Shown here: positions 1 through 6,486 of the stretch, one piece after another
Numbering within the stretch: the first letter of the stretch is position 1
Layout: each line of letters begins with the position of its first letter
Assembly (NCBI GenBank): GCA_016200365.1
Contig: JACQEW010000366.1
Span: 1 to 11,465 of the forward strand
Origin: Nitrospinota bacterium
Lineage (GTDB): Bacteria > Nitrospinota > Nitrospinia > UBA9942
Direction of reading: 5' to 3'
DNA: 11,465 bases
Translations under genes and position numbers: made by a program
Notes under the pieces: generated by a model
Told to the model about the DNA's origin: nothing
Database searches by the model: none
What the model saw: only the letters and a program-made list of their open reading frames with translations

Positions 1-771
1 AGCTTTATCAACACTATCAGGATTACATCAGGGCTGGTGGAGGTATACGACCCATTTCTCGGCGGACATTCTAAAAGGGTGGCGAGATTCACAGCAAAGG
101 TCGGCACCGCTTTAAAACTCCCGAATAAAGATTTGATTGATCTGGAGATGGCAGCACTCCTCCATGAAATCGGGGCAATAACCATACCTGAAAATATACG
201 GAACACCTCTTTTAATAAGCTCAAAATCGAAGAAGTCAAAATTATAAAAACCTCTCCTGTATTATCTCAGGCAATTCTCTCTCCATCGGAAGAGTTAAAT
301 AGAGCCGGTGTCATTATCAGGCATCACCTCGAGCATATAGACGGGACAGGTTTCCCCGACGGGTTAAATAACGAAAGGATTCCCCTCGGCTCAAAAATAC
401 TTGGCGTCGTAAATGCCTACGACGAGCTTTCCACAAGGAGGAGATTTACTTCCGAGAAATTTCCATCGGAGAGGATTAAAGAGGATTTTGTCTTTATCTG
501 CCTTAATCAATTTGCCGAAAAACACTATGAGAAAGATATTATTGAGGCTTTAGAAAATGTCGTAACCAATTTTAAAAAGAAAAAAAGGATTAAAGAATTA
601 TATTCCATAGAAGAATTGAAGTCGGGCATGATTTTAGCATCGGATATTCATGCAAAAGACGGCAGGCTGCTTCTTGCGGAAGGGAGCTCAATCAACAATA
701 TACAGATAATAAAAATACAGACACTCTACAGGATGAGGCTCATGGAGCAGAAGATATATGTGCTGGATTAA
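1..771 (+). CDS. HD-GYP-type domain protein, degenerate, 5' end outside window
   Basis: The frame is open from base 1, so the N-terminus lies outside the window; a GTG at 37 is probably internal. Residues are numbered from base 1. The HD-GYP fold is recognisable: GHSKRV at 22-27, LLHEIG at 53-58, HHLEHIDGTGFPDG at 108-121 and NAYD ending at D141. HD-GYP domains are metal-dependent cyclic-di-GMP phosphodiesterases, often the output half of response regulators. Here key positions deviate: the HD doublet is H55-E56, the usual HHE is H109-L110-E111, and GYP is G117-F118-P119. Catalysis may therefore be lost, leaving a binding or scaffold role (inference). After about residue 195 comes the small tail common in such proteins (ELKSGMILASDIHAKDGRLL). 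An upstream receiver or sensor domain is likely but not visible. The next gene lies in the same direction beyond a palindromic repeat. Confidence 0.85.
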   Translation, partial: SFINTIRITSGLVEVYDPFLGGHSKRVARFTAKVGTALKLPNKDLIDLEMAALLHEIGAITIPENIRNTSFNKLKIEEVKIIKTSPVLSQAILSPSEELNRAGVIIRHHLEHIDGTGFPDGLNNERIPLGSKILGVVNAYDELSTRRRFTSEKFPSERIKEDFVFICLNQFAEKHYEKDIIEALENVVTNFKKKKRIKELYSIEELKSGMILASDIHAKDGRLLLAEGSSINNIQIIKIQTLYRMRLMEQKIYVLD

Positions 772-789
772 AAAACAAAGATTTGATTT

Positions 790-880
790 AGCCACGAATT
801 TGCACGAATTTACACAAATATTCACAAATTAAAAAGAAAAAATTAGTGTTAATTCGTGTTAATTCGTGTCATTCGTGGCT
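790..880. repeat. Imperfect palindrome, GCCACGAATT family
   Basis: The left arm starts AGCCACGAATTTGCACGAAT at 790 and the right arm ends ATTCGTGGCT at 880. The arms are about 30 bases long, contain iterated CACGAATT / AATTCGTG units and surround an A-rich loop. It fills most of the gap between the HD-GYP stop and the Nudix start. It lacks a GC-rich stem followed by a T-run, so I read it as a dispersed palindromic repeat and not an intrinsic terminator, although it could still fold in RNA. Confidence 0.75.
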
Positions 881-898
881 AATTTTTATAATTTATAT

Positions 899-1348
899 AT
901 GAAAAAATTACTGTGTCCGAAATGCGGCTGTGAGATAAGGGAATATAAAAACCCATTCCCTACAGTGGATATTATCATCGAATGCGAGACTCTTGAAGGG
1001 GAAAAGGGGATAGCGCTTATATTCAGAAAAAAAGAGCCAAGGATGTGGGCGATACCCGGAGGGTTCGTTGACTATGGAGAATCTCTGGAAGACGCCGCTG
1101 TAAGGGAGGCTTTTGAAGAGACATCTTTAAAGGTGGATTTAATAAGGCAATTTCATTCCTACTCGGATCCAAAACGGGACCCGAGACAGCACAATATCTC
1201 GGTAGTATTTATAGCAAAGGCTAAAGGGATACCGCAGGCTGCCGACGACGCTGAAAAGGCGGGTATATTTACTGCGGATAACCTGCCTGATGAATTAGCC
1301 TTTGACCATGCTAAAATACTGGATGATTATTTTAAGAAAAGGTATTGA
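899..1348 (+). CDS. Nudix hydrolase (ADP-ribose pyrophosphatase-like)
   Basis: A 149-residue protein of normal Nudix size. A short N-terminal cysteine knuckle (C6, C9, C11 in CPKCGC) leads into YKNPFPTVDIII, a pattern common in ADP-ribose/NADH-type Nudix proteins. The Nudix box runs from G55 to L77: G55, E61, R69-E70 and E73-E74 are present, and the usual Gly near its end is Ser76. The family cleaves nucleoside diphosphates linked to another moiety using Mg2+ held by the box glutamates; the substrate here is not deducible. I chose ATG 899 over GTG 866 because the upstream 11 codons fall in the palindromic repeat and the family homology starts at MKKLLCPKCG. No clear Shine-Dalgarno precedes it. 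It is convergent with nifS once the inserted island is ignored. Confidence 0.88.
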   Translation: MKKLLCPKCGCEIREYKNPFPTVDIIIECETLEGEKGIALIFRKKEPRMWAIPGGFVDYGESLEDAAVREAFEETSLKVDLIRQFHSYSDPKRDPRQHNISVVFIAKAKGIPQAADDAEKAGIFTADNLPDELAFDHAKILDDYFKKRY

Positions 1349-1352
1349 GAAT

Positions 1353-1410
1353 ATAGTTAAGTAGTTGAGTGGTTGAGTTGTTAAACCACTCAACTACTCA
1401 ACTACTTAAC
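1353..1410. repeat. ATAG-type octamer palindrome (interrupted copy)
   Basis: The left end ATAGTTAAGTAGTTGAG starts at 1353, five bases after the Nudix stop. Octamers of the form GTTRAGTD run to about 1385 and then switch to the reverse complement (ACTCAACT type) up to 1410. The copy lacks the terminal TAT expected at its right end. That missing end, CTTAACTAT, is found at 4341-4349, so the element appears split by the restriction-modification island. Confidence 0.8.
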
Positions 1411-1463
1411 GACCAAGCTCACCTGCGCCGCTGTTTGGCGTCAGGTGCAGCGATTTATTAGGA
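1404..1463 (+). other. attC-like hairpin (candidate integron cassette site)
   Basis: The arm GCTCACCTGCGCC (1417-1429) pairs perfectly with GGCG-CAGGTG-AGC (1437-1451) if T1441 and C1448 are left extrahelical; the loop is GCTGTTT. Thirteen paired bases with two unpaired bases on one arm is the signature of attC sites folded for integron integrase. An RYYYAAC-type box, ACTTAAC, lies at 1404-1410, although it is shared with the octamer repeat. The opposite GTTRRRY-type box is degenerate (ATTAGGA, 1457-1463). The following bases 1464-1565 hold nothing else that I recognise. An ordinary hairpin remains possible. Confidence 0.45.
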
Positions 1464-1565
1464 GGTTTTTATTTTCTAAAGTTGGCAAGCTGCCCCATCC
1501 CGTCCCTAAGTTAGAAACGTCCTCTACTATTTTCTCATTTTAAATTTAGTGCATTATTTGTTTAA

Positions 1566-3080
1566 TTAAAATCCATAAAGTGTTTTAAAAAGAGTGTGAA
1601 TGTCCGTTTCAATTCTCTCATCATACATTGTATTTGCTTTGATTGATGATAGAATTTCTTTCACTCTGCTTGTAATTGTTTTTAGGTTTTTTTCGTCAGG
1701 CATGATGAAAGGAATTTTTTTGATATAGTTTGCAGGATTATTAGCCGATGGATTGATGGTTCGGATAATTGTATTGCAAATTGGTGAATTGAAAAATGCC
1801 AGTAAGTAATAAGTCAGTGCTTCGTCTTTAGGGAAAATTCCTACAATGGATTGGTCAAATAGTTTGTTCTCAATAAGCGAAGCGGTAATACTTGCGCTGC
1901 TTATCATCGGCACACCAACACCAAATTTGAAATAGAATTGTGGATTCTGAAATCTTGCTTTCTTGTCTGTCTTATAGTGCTTCACCGCTTCTTTACTCCA
2001 ATTCATAAACCAACCTTCGGGTTTCAAATATTTTATGTTGCCGCCTTTCACGATTGGCAGAAAATGTTTTTCTCCTTCAATGCCGTCAAGAATATTTGGG
2101 ATGTTTTGATAATCTCTGTTTATAGAATTGGCGTCAACTAAAGCATAATTCTTTCCATTCTTCAAGTCGGTACTGTTTACCTGTAAAAATGTTTTATCAT
2201 CTCCTGAATAAAAACCAGTAACACAATTAGCAATATCGCCAACTTTTAGTTTGGTGTTATTGATTGCCAAAGCAACTTTAGAATTATCTGAAATTAAAAA
2301 AGCATGGTCAGGATTTGCAAGAACTTCACTTTGCAGAAACGAAAATGTTTTAAGTTGTTTGTCTGTTGTGTCTGAAAGTTGCTCGACATTTGTAAAACTA
2401 TTCACCACTCTAAACTGATTATTCAGATTTTCGTTTTTGTTGTCAGATTTTTGAAGTGTAATTATTGAAAGATTGGCGTAGCCAAAATTTACTCCGGGAA
2501 AAAAGGAAGAAGGAAATAAAGCCAACTCAACAACTTTTGTTTTGGTTAAGATGTGTTGCCTAATTGCTTTGTGTGTATGTAGATTCAGGAATGTGTCGGG
2601 AATGATGAAAGATAAAATTCCTCCGTTTTTCAAAAGTTCAATGCACCTAAAAAGAAATAAAGCATAAGTTTCTTTAGCGTAAAGATTCGGGAAAAGTTTT
2701 TTCAGTTTATCTCTTTTATCGTAGTCCTGCCATGCACCGTAAGGCGGATTAGCAATTATCTTATCGTAAACTCCACCGAAGTTTGAGTTAAAAATTAAAT
2801 CGTTGTCAAGCAATGTGTCGCACTGACGAATGTGAACGGTAGAATATTTTGCAAACTTGTTTTGCAAAATATTAAATGCCCCTTCGTTCAATTCGCAAAC
2901 ATCAATGTTTGCAAATTCATTTACATCTAAAATTGTTTCAATAAAAACTCCATCGCCACCGCAAGGTTCAAATATCTTGTCGTCATTCTTTAATGATAAC
3001 TTGCTCACCATGTAATCAACTATTGGAGTTGACTTGGTGTAGAACGCTTGATATTTTCTTGCTTCCTGTATCATCACCAT
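1566..3080 (-). CDS. Type II N6-adenine DNA methyltransferase, gamma class
   Basis: A 504-residue protein that transfers a methyl group from SAM to adenine N6. The motif order is M.TaqI/Eco57I-like: motif X QAFYTKS at 11-17, SAM-binding motif I EPCGGDGVF at 38-46, an acidic strand end around E63, D88, catalytic motif IV NPPY at 111-114, then ALFPSSFFPGVNFGYANLS around 187-205. The C-terminal half, from about residue 215, should carry the target-recognition domain. The gene follows the nuclease directly: its ATG at 3080 overlaps the nuclease stop, and the third codon is also an ATG (3074) in a TGATG overlap, so translation is probably coupled and either ATG may be used. AT-rich codon use unlike the flanking genes suggests transfer. 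The recognition sequence is unknown. Confidence 0.9.
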   Translation of the reverse strand: MVMIQEARKYQAFYTKSTPIVDYMVSKLSLKNDDKIFEPCGGDGVFIETILDVNEFANIDVCELNEGAFNILQNKFAKYSTVHIRQCDTLLDNDLIFNSNFGGVYDKIIANPPYGAWQDYDKRDKLKKLFPNLYAKETYALFLFRCIELLKNGGILSFIIPDTFLNLHTHKAIRQHILTKTKVVELALFPSSFFPGVNFGYANLSIITLQKSDNKNENLNNQFRVVNSFTNVEQLSDTTDKQLKTFSFLQSEVLANPDHAFLISDNSKVALAINNTKLKVGDIANCVTGFYSGDDKTFLQVNSTDLKNGKNYALVDANSINRDYQNIPNILDGIEGEKHFLPIVKGGNIKYLKPEGWFMNWSKEAVKHYKTDKKARFQNPQFYFKFGVGVPMISSASITASLIENKLFDQSIVGIFPKDEALTYYLLAFFNSPICNTIIRTINPSANNPANYIKKIPFIMPDEKNLKTITSRVKEILSSIKANTMYDERIETDIHTLFKTLYGF

Positions 3081-3988
3081 ATCAAGTATTGGTCAAGATT
3101 ATTTTGTTTAAAATATTTCATGGTCTCGGCTTTGAAATCACCTTCCCAATACACATTCGTTTCAATCCAGTTTTTAATATCAAAGCCCGAATACTCTTTC
3201 ATTTTATTGTATGCTTCACTTCCGCTGTAAGCATCCCAAATTCCAGAATTTTTTAGTGTTTGGAAATAATGATTGTTGTCGTCTGCTCTGACGAAAATCA
3301 TGCACTTATAATTCTCTTCAAGGTTTTTATAAATACTTGCTACAAGCAATAAGCGATTGGTGTTTCCTTTCTCGTTTGAACCGAAACCGCTTTTGAAGTC
3401 AACCACAAATTTTTGTTTGTTGGAAATAAAATGAAGGTCTAATTCAAGCTTAATTTCGCCTGATGTTACAAGTCCCCAAACTTTGTGATAGTATTTTTTG
3501 AGTTGGTCTTTTTCTTCAGCAGAAATTTTCAACTTGTCAATGTAGGTTTCTATTTCAGTTGCCAATTTTTGTTTTACTTCCGAAAATAAAGGCGGAATGA
3601 AAAACAAAACATTATTTGTAGGGTAAGAGAAACAGAGTTTGCAAAACGGCTCCCATAACTCACCAATCCTTCTTGAAAAGGTCATATACTCATACTGCCA
3701 AACATCGTTTCTTGCTTCCAGCATTACGATGTAATTGGAATATGTAATCATTAAAATGCATTCTAACTTTTCTTTGTTAGTCCAATTTTCTGCTTCTGCT
3801 TTTTGCAGAAGCGTTGCAATAAGATTGTCTTTAGTTTCAATCAGAGATTTATTGATGGCTAACGATTGCTCTTTGAATTGAGTATTACCATAAGTGAGTT
3901 TTATCTCACTTAAAAATTCTTCGGCTCTGTTGCGGAAATAGTTTAACAGGTCGGCTTTCTTTGTTTTTAGAGATTTGTCTATGTTCAT
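3074..3988 (-). CDS. Putative type II restriction endonuclease, PD-(D/E)XK-like
   Basis: A 304-residue protein of no subfamily that I can name. The N-terminal 160 residues are mostly helical and charged. The likely nuclease core is the segment from E178 (GEIKLELDLHF, with D184) through hydrophobic FVV to D197-F-K199, that is, acidic residue, beta strand, DXK. This fits the PD-(D/E)XK cleavage motif, with K199 as catalytic lysine. Position supports the call: it lies directly upstream of, and overlaps by a few bases, an adenine methyltransferase of type II kind. The ATG at 3988 overlaps, in ATGA, the end of a frameshifted upstream reading frame. A promoter candidate lies about 180 bases upstream. 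An accessory or specificity role instead of cleavage cannot be excluded. Confidence 0.65.
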   Translation of the reverse strand: MNIDKSLKTKKADLLNYFRNRAEEFLSEIKLTYGNTQFKEQSLAINKSLIETKDNLIATLLQKAEAENWTNKEKLECILMITYSNYIVMLEARNDVWQYEYMTFSRRIGELWEPFCKLCFSYPTNNVLFFIPPLFSEVKQKLATEIETYIDKLKISAEEKDQLKKYYHKVWGLVTSGEIKLELDLHFISNKQKFVVDFKSGFGSNEKGNTNRLLLVASIYKNLEENYKCMIFVRADDNNHYFQTLKNSGIWDAYSGSEAYNKMKEYSGFDIKNWIETNVYWEGDFKAETMKYFKQNNLDQYLIW

Positions 3989-4111
3989 TTTTGTTTCTTT
4001 AAATACTCAACTTTTTTTGGCAACTTTCAAAGTGTCAAGGTCTGCTTCTTCTTCAAGAATAATCCTGTAAATGATAGGAATTTGGTTTTCCCATCGGAGG
4101 CATACTACCAA
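3985..4111 (-). pseudogene. Small upstream ORF with A7 frameshift, possible remnant
   Basis: On the minus strand a frame opens after a TAA and reads from TTG at 4111 through PIIYRIILEEEADLDTLKVAKK, then stops at TGA 4007-4009. Just before the stop is a run of seven A (minus strand; 4012-4018). With six A the frame would continue as VEYLKKQK and end at TGA 3985-3987, overlapping the nuclease ATG in an ATGA junction typical of coupled genes. This suggests a decayed or slippage-dependent small gene ahead of the nuclease, perhaps once a controller. No homology is recognised, and chance cannot be excluded for so short a stretch. Confidence 0.35.
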
Positions 4112-4168
4112 AATATTTTACGTTTTTCCATTATTTTCTTTTCTAACCAGTTATTAGCTGGACGAATA

Positions 4169-4198
4169 AATATAGCACAGATTTTTATACACGGTCAA
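4169..4198 (-). promoter_or_regulatory. Sigma70-type promoter with extended -10
   Basis: Reading the minus strand: a -35 TTGACC (4198-4193), an 18-base spacer and a -10 TATATT (4174-4169) preceded by TGC, which gives an extended -10 TGCTATATT. Transcription would start near 4162 and run into the nuclease-methyltransferase pair, leaving a leader of about 170 bases. It is the best promoter-like match ahead of the island's genes. Confidence 0.55.
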
Positions 4199-4199
4199 G

Positions 4200-4221
4200 A
4201 CGAAAAAATAACGAAAAAATA
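4200..4221. repeat. 11-bp tandem repeat ACGAAAAAATA x2
   Basis: Two exact adjacent copies of ACGAAAAAATA (4200-4210 and 4211-4221), directly upstream of the promoter's -35. The A-tract phasing near one helical turn could bend DNA or form an UP-element-like region (inference). Confidence 0.6.
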
Positions 4222-4222
4222 A

Positions 4223-4253
4223 CTTGACAGTGTTCAGGTTATTTATTGTCAAG
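4223..4253. promoter_or_regulatory. Spaced inverted repeat CTTGACA...TGTCAAG, possible operator
   Basis: Perfect 7-base arms (4223-4229 and 4247-4253) separated by 17 bases lie just upstream of the tandem repeat and the restriction-modification promoter. Each arm also resembles a -35 box, so the site could equally be part of divergent promoters. No matching regulator gene is visible in the window. Confidence 0.3.
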
Positions 4254-4326
4254 CCCTAAGAGTTGGTATTCTGCGATATTTTCAGCCTGTATTCTATAGC
4301 CCCTTTCACATAAATTTCTATAAACC

Positions 4327-4349
4327 TAACTACTCAACTACTTAACTAT
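4327..4349. repeat. ATAG-type octamer element, right arm only
   Basis: A single arm ending CTTAACTAT, the canonical right end of the octamer family. Its CTA (4346-4348) is the nifS stop codon read on the minus strand. The matching left end, ATAGTTAAG, is at 1353, on the far side of the restriction-modification island. Confidence 0.75.
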
Positions 4350-5530
4350 CTTTTCTCCATTTCTCTTACCCTTCTTACAATATCTGGCAGGACCTCCATT
4401 ACATAATCTACATCTTGAACGGTATTCTCCCTTCCGAAGCTGAACCTCAATGACCCGTGAATAATCTCATGGGGTATGCCCATAGCAGAAAGGACATGGG
4501 ACGGCTCAAGGGTGCCGGAAGTGCAGGCAGAGCCTGTGGATATTGCCACTTCTGCCAGATCGAGATTTATCATAAGAGCCTCCCCCTCTGCAAACTTAAA
4601 GCTCATGTTAAGAGTTGTTGGAAGCCTCTTTTCGGGATGACCGTTCAATTTGACATGGGGTATCTTTTCTAAAATAAGATTCTGGAGTCTATCCCTTAGA
4701 GCGGATAAATGTGCTGCATCTTCATTCATATTGGCAAGAGCCAATTCACATGCCTTTCCAAATCCCACAATACCTGCTGCATTCTCTGTCCCTCCCCTCC
4801 TCATCTTCTCCTGATGACCGCCGCTAATCAGAGGGTGCATCTTCTTTATCCCCTTTCTTATATAGAGGGCGCCCACACCTTTAGGTCCATACAGCTTATG
4901 GGCTGATACGGAAAGCAGGTCAACTCCAAGATTATTTACATTCAATGGAACCTTACCAAGACTCTGCACAGCATCCGTATGAACCATAACACCTTTGCTC
5001 CTGGCAATTTTACTTATCTCCTCGATAGGCTCGATTGTCCCTATCTCGTTATTAGAGTGATGAATCGTTAATAATATGGTATCGCTGCTTATTGCCTTTT
5101 CCACATCCAAAGGGTTTACCAGCCCGTATTCATCTACAGGGAGACAGGTAACACGATACCCGTTATTTTCAAGGTATTTGCATGTATCCAGAACAGCATG
5201 GTGTTCAATCGCCGATGTGATTATATGCCCGCTGCATTGTGAACCTGTCGAGCCAACGCCGTTCTTCTTATTAGCCCATACACAGCCCTTTATAGCAAAA
5301 TTATCCGATTCACTCCCCCCGCTTGTAAAAACAATCTCTGATGGGTCAGCCCCGATAACAGCAGCCACCTTTTCTCTCGCCTCATCAATCTTAACCCTCA
5401 CCTTTCTGCCGAGCCGGTGAAGGCTCGATGGATTGCCGAAATCCTCTTTAAGAAACGGCATCATTGCATCCAGCACTTCCGGATGCAGCGACGTTGTCGC
5501 ATTGTTATCAAGATATACCCTTCTCGGCAT
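4346..5530 (-). CDS. nifS: Cysteine desulfurase, NifS/IscS family
   Basis: This 394-residue PLP enzyme converts cysteine to alanine and passes the persulfide sulfur to Fe-S cluster assembly or RNA thiolation. The N-terminus YLDNNATT is canonical. Visible key residues are H110 (IEHHAV), N160, D186 (HTDAVQ), the PLP lysine K212 (SVSAHKLYGPKG) and the catalytic C336 in the long flexible loop GSACTSGTLEPSHVL, typical of group I (NifS/IscS). I start at ATG 5530, which has a TAGGAG ribosome site 7 bases upstream; the frame runs on to 5650, but those 40 codons are translated palindromic repeat. The TAG stop is formed by the adjacent octamer repeat. It follows cysE, whose pathway makes its substrate. 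NifS and IscS cannot be told apart from this context. Confidence 0.95.
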   Translation of the reverse strand: MPRRVYLDNNATTSLHPEVLDAMMPFLKEDFGNPSSLHRLGRKVRVKIDEAREKVAAVIGADPSEIVFTSGGSESDNFAIKGCVWANKKNGVGSTGSQCSGHIITSAIEHHAVLDTCKYLENNGYRVTCLPVDEYGLVNPLDVEKAISSDTILLTIHHSNNEIGTIEPIEEISKIARSKGVMVHTDAVQSLGKVPLNVNNLGVDLLSVSAHKLYGPKGVGALYIRKGIKKMHPLISGGHQEKMRRGGTENAAGIVGFGKACELALANMNEDAAHLSALRDRLQNLILEKIPHVKLNGHPEKRLPTTLNMSFKFAEGEALMINLDLAEVAISTGSACTSGTLEPSHVLSAMGIPHEIIHGSLRFSFGRENTVQDVDYVMEVLPDIVRRVREMEKR

Positions 5531-5537
5531 CGAATTT

Positions 5538-5543
5538 CTCCTA
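5538..5543 (-). promoter_or_regulatory. Ribosome binding site deciding the nifS start
   Basis: TAGGAG on the minus strand, seven bases before ATG 5530. It excludes the longer in-frame start at 5650. Confidence 0.75.
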
Positions 5544-5565
5544 TAAGAACAAAAACCTGATTTTA

Positions 5566-5704
5566 ACCACTGAGACACTGAGGCACAGAGAAAAACAAGA
5601 AGCAAGAAGTAAGAAGCCAGAAGCAAGATTTTTTTTCTTGCCTCTTGCATCTTTCCTCTTTTTTAATCTTTTTTTCTTTCTCTGTGTCTCCGTGCCTCTG
5701 TGGT
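5566..5704. repeat. Nested palindrome, ACCACNGAGACAC family
   Basis: The outer arms are ACCACTGAGACACTGAGGCA (from 5566) and the complementary GCCTCTGTGGT type end at 5704. Inside lies a second inverted pair built from AAGCAAGAAGTAAGAAGC-type units (about 5594-5628) and TCTTGCCTCTTGCATCTT (about 5635-5654). The element fills the gap between cysE and nifS. The same two layers recur in the opposite arrangement at 9646-9828. Confidence 0.8.
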
Positions 5705-5737
5705 TTATCATTTCCTTGGCATGAACAAAAACTTAAT

Positions 5738-6379
5738 TTACTCTTTCAGTCCCCTTATCTCCTTTTCAAGATGGGCTATCCTCTCAAGCATACATTGAAT
5801 AGCCTTTGCAACAGGATCCGGGATATATTTCCAGTCAATCTGCACAATCTTATCAACGGTTATATCGCCTGTATATACAACCCTGCCGGGCACGCCGACT
5901 ACCGTAGAATTAGGCGGGACTTCATTGACAACCACGGAGCCGGCGCCTATCCTGCTGTTGGAGCCGATAGTTATAGGACCCAATATCTTTACCCCTGCCC
6001 CTACGATAATATTGTCCTGCAGAATCGGATGCCTCTTATCTTTTTTAAGGTTTATCCCTCCAAGAGTTACGCCCTGATATATTGTGCAGTTTTCTCCAAT
6101 CTCCGTAGTCTCGCCGATAACCACACCCATACCGTGGTCTATAAAAAATCCCCCGCCGATCTTTGCACCGGGGTGGATTTCAATCCCCGTAAAAAATCTC
6201 CCGATATGTGAGACAAATCTGCCGGGGAATAAAAAATTATGCCTCCATAACCAATGGCTGAGACGATAAAAAAAAAGGGCGTGAAAACCGGGATAGCAGA
6301 ATATTATCTCTATGAGGCTTCTCGCTGCAGGGTCTCTTTCGAATATTACCTTAACATCGCGCCTTATCTGGTCAAACAT
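5738..6379 (-). CDS. cysE: Serine O-acetyltransferase (short EpsC type)
   Basis: A 213-residue cytoplasmic enzyme that makes O-acetylserine from serine and acetyl-CoA, the committed step to cysteine. The N-terminal helical part (1-65) contains the DP motif and the RLSHWLW region. The left-handed beta-helix of hexapeptide repeats starts at HPGAKIGGG (69-77). Catalytic D81-H82 lie in IDHGMGVVIGET, followed by TIYQGVTLGG (99-108), the H117 region and a closing VVGVPGRVV. It lacks the longer N-terminus of enterobacterial CysE, which fits the EpsC subgroup. The next gene, nifS, consumes cysteine. The start ATG 6379 sits six bases from an octamer palindrome and has no visible Shine-Dalgarno. Confidence 0.95.
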   Translation of the reverse strand: MFDQIRRDVKVIFERDPAARSLIEIIFCYPGFHALFFYRLSHWLWRHNFLFPGRFVSHIGRFFTGIEIHPGAKIGGGFFIDHGMGVVIGETTEIGENCTIYQGVTLGGINLKKDKRHPILQDNIIVGAGVKILGPITIGSNSRIGAGSVVVNEVPPNSTVVGVPGRVVYTGDITVDKIVQIDWKYIPDPVAKAIQCMLERIAHLEKEIRGLKE

Positions 6380-6385
6380 AAAGTT

Positions 6386-6486
6386 ATAGTTGAGTAGTTG
6401 AGTGGTTGAGTGGTTAAGTTGTTAAGTTGTTGAGTTGTTGAGTTGTTGAGTTGTTAAACTACTCAACCACTCAACTACTCAACTAT
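6386..6486. repeat. ATAG-type octamer palindrome, complete gene-less copy
   Basis: It begins ATAGTTGAGTAGTTGAGTGG at 6386. The left side holds nine or so octamers that drift from GTTGAGTA through GTTGAGTG and GTTAAGTT to GTTGAGTT. It then flips to the complementary orientation at about 6456 and ends CTCAACTAT at 6486. It occupies the whole gap between the unknown 147-residue gene and cysE and contributes the TAG stop codon of the former. Confidence 0.85.

Larger units (their letters stand above)
3989..4345. other. Gene-poor stretch upstream of the restriction-modification operon
   Basis: These 357 bases carry no convincing complete gene. They hold the frameshifted small ORF (3985-4111), a minus-strand promoter candidate (4169-4198), an 11-bp tandem repeat (4200-4221), a spaced inverted repeat (4223-4253) and an octamer-repeat arm at the end (4327-4349). 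In 4254-4326 I see nothing recognisable. Confidence 0.6.
1392..4346. mobile_element. Restriction-modification island between 19-bp direct repeats
   Basis: The 19-mer AACTACTCAACTACTTAAC occurs at 1392-1410 and 4328-4346, bracketing 2,917 bases that hold the methyltransferase, the nuclease, their promoter and an attC-like hairpin. The block is AT-richer than its surroundings. Collapsing the two repeats restores an ATAG...CTAT palindrome of 61 bases between the convergent Nudix and nifS genes, which argues for insertion into, or capture by, that element. The same 19-mer also occurs at 7343-7361, so it is family sequence. Recombination between two octamer elements is as likely as target-site duplication. 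No integrase or transposase is visible. Confidence 0.6.

Noticed and set aside
866..898. GTG start for the Nudix gene
   Set aside because: It lies in the GCCACGAATT palindrome and adds residues not typical of the family. ATG 899 precedes the recognisable N-terminus.
1511..4147. GTTAGAAA (1511-1518) and TTTCTAAC (4140-4147) as terminal inverted repeats of the island
   Set aside because: Only eight bases, not at the 19-bp repeat boundaries, and easily due to chance in AT-rich DNA.
1392..4346. The 19-bp direct repeats as phage-type attL/attR
   Set aside because: No integrase gene or tRNA is present, and the same sequence recurs at 7343-7361 as part of the octamer family.
5531..5650. N-terminal extension of the cysteine desulfurase that resembles a hydrophobic signal peptide
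   Set aside because: It translates the palindromic repeat. The canonical family N-terminus and a Shine-Dalgarno site place the start at 5530.
5566..5704. Intergenic palindromes as intrinsic terminators
   Set aside because: The stems are long and interrupted, lack a GC-rich stem followed by a T-run in a consistent direction, and lie between genes of the same apparent operon.
5645..6211. Plus-strand frame opposite cysE
   Set aside because: It is antisense to a clear serine acetyltransferase, and its start lies in repeat sequence.
6386..6486. Octamer tandem array considered as a CRISPR array
   Set aside because: The units are 8 bases with no spacers, the array flips orientation in the middle, and no cas genes are present.
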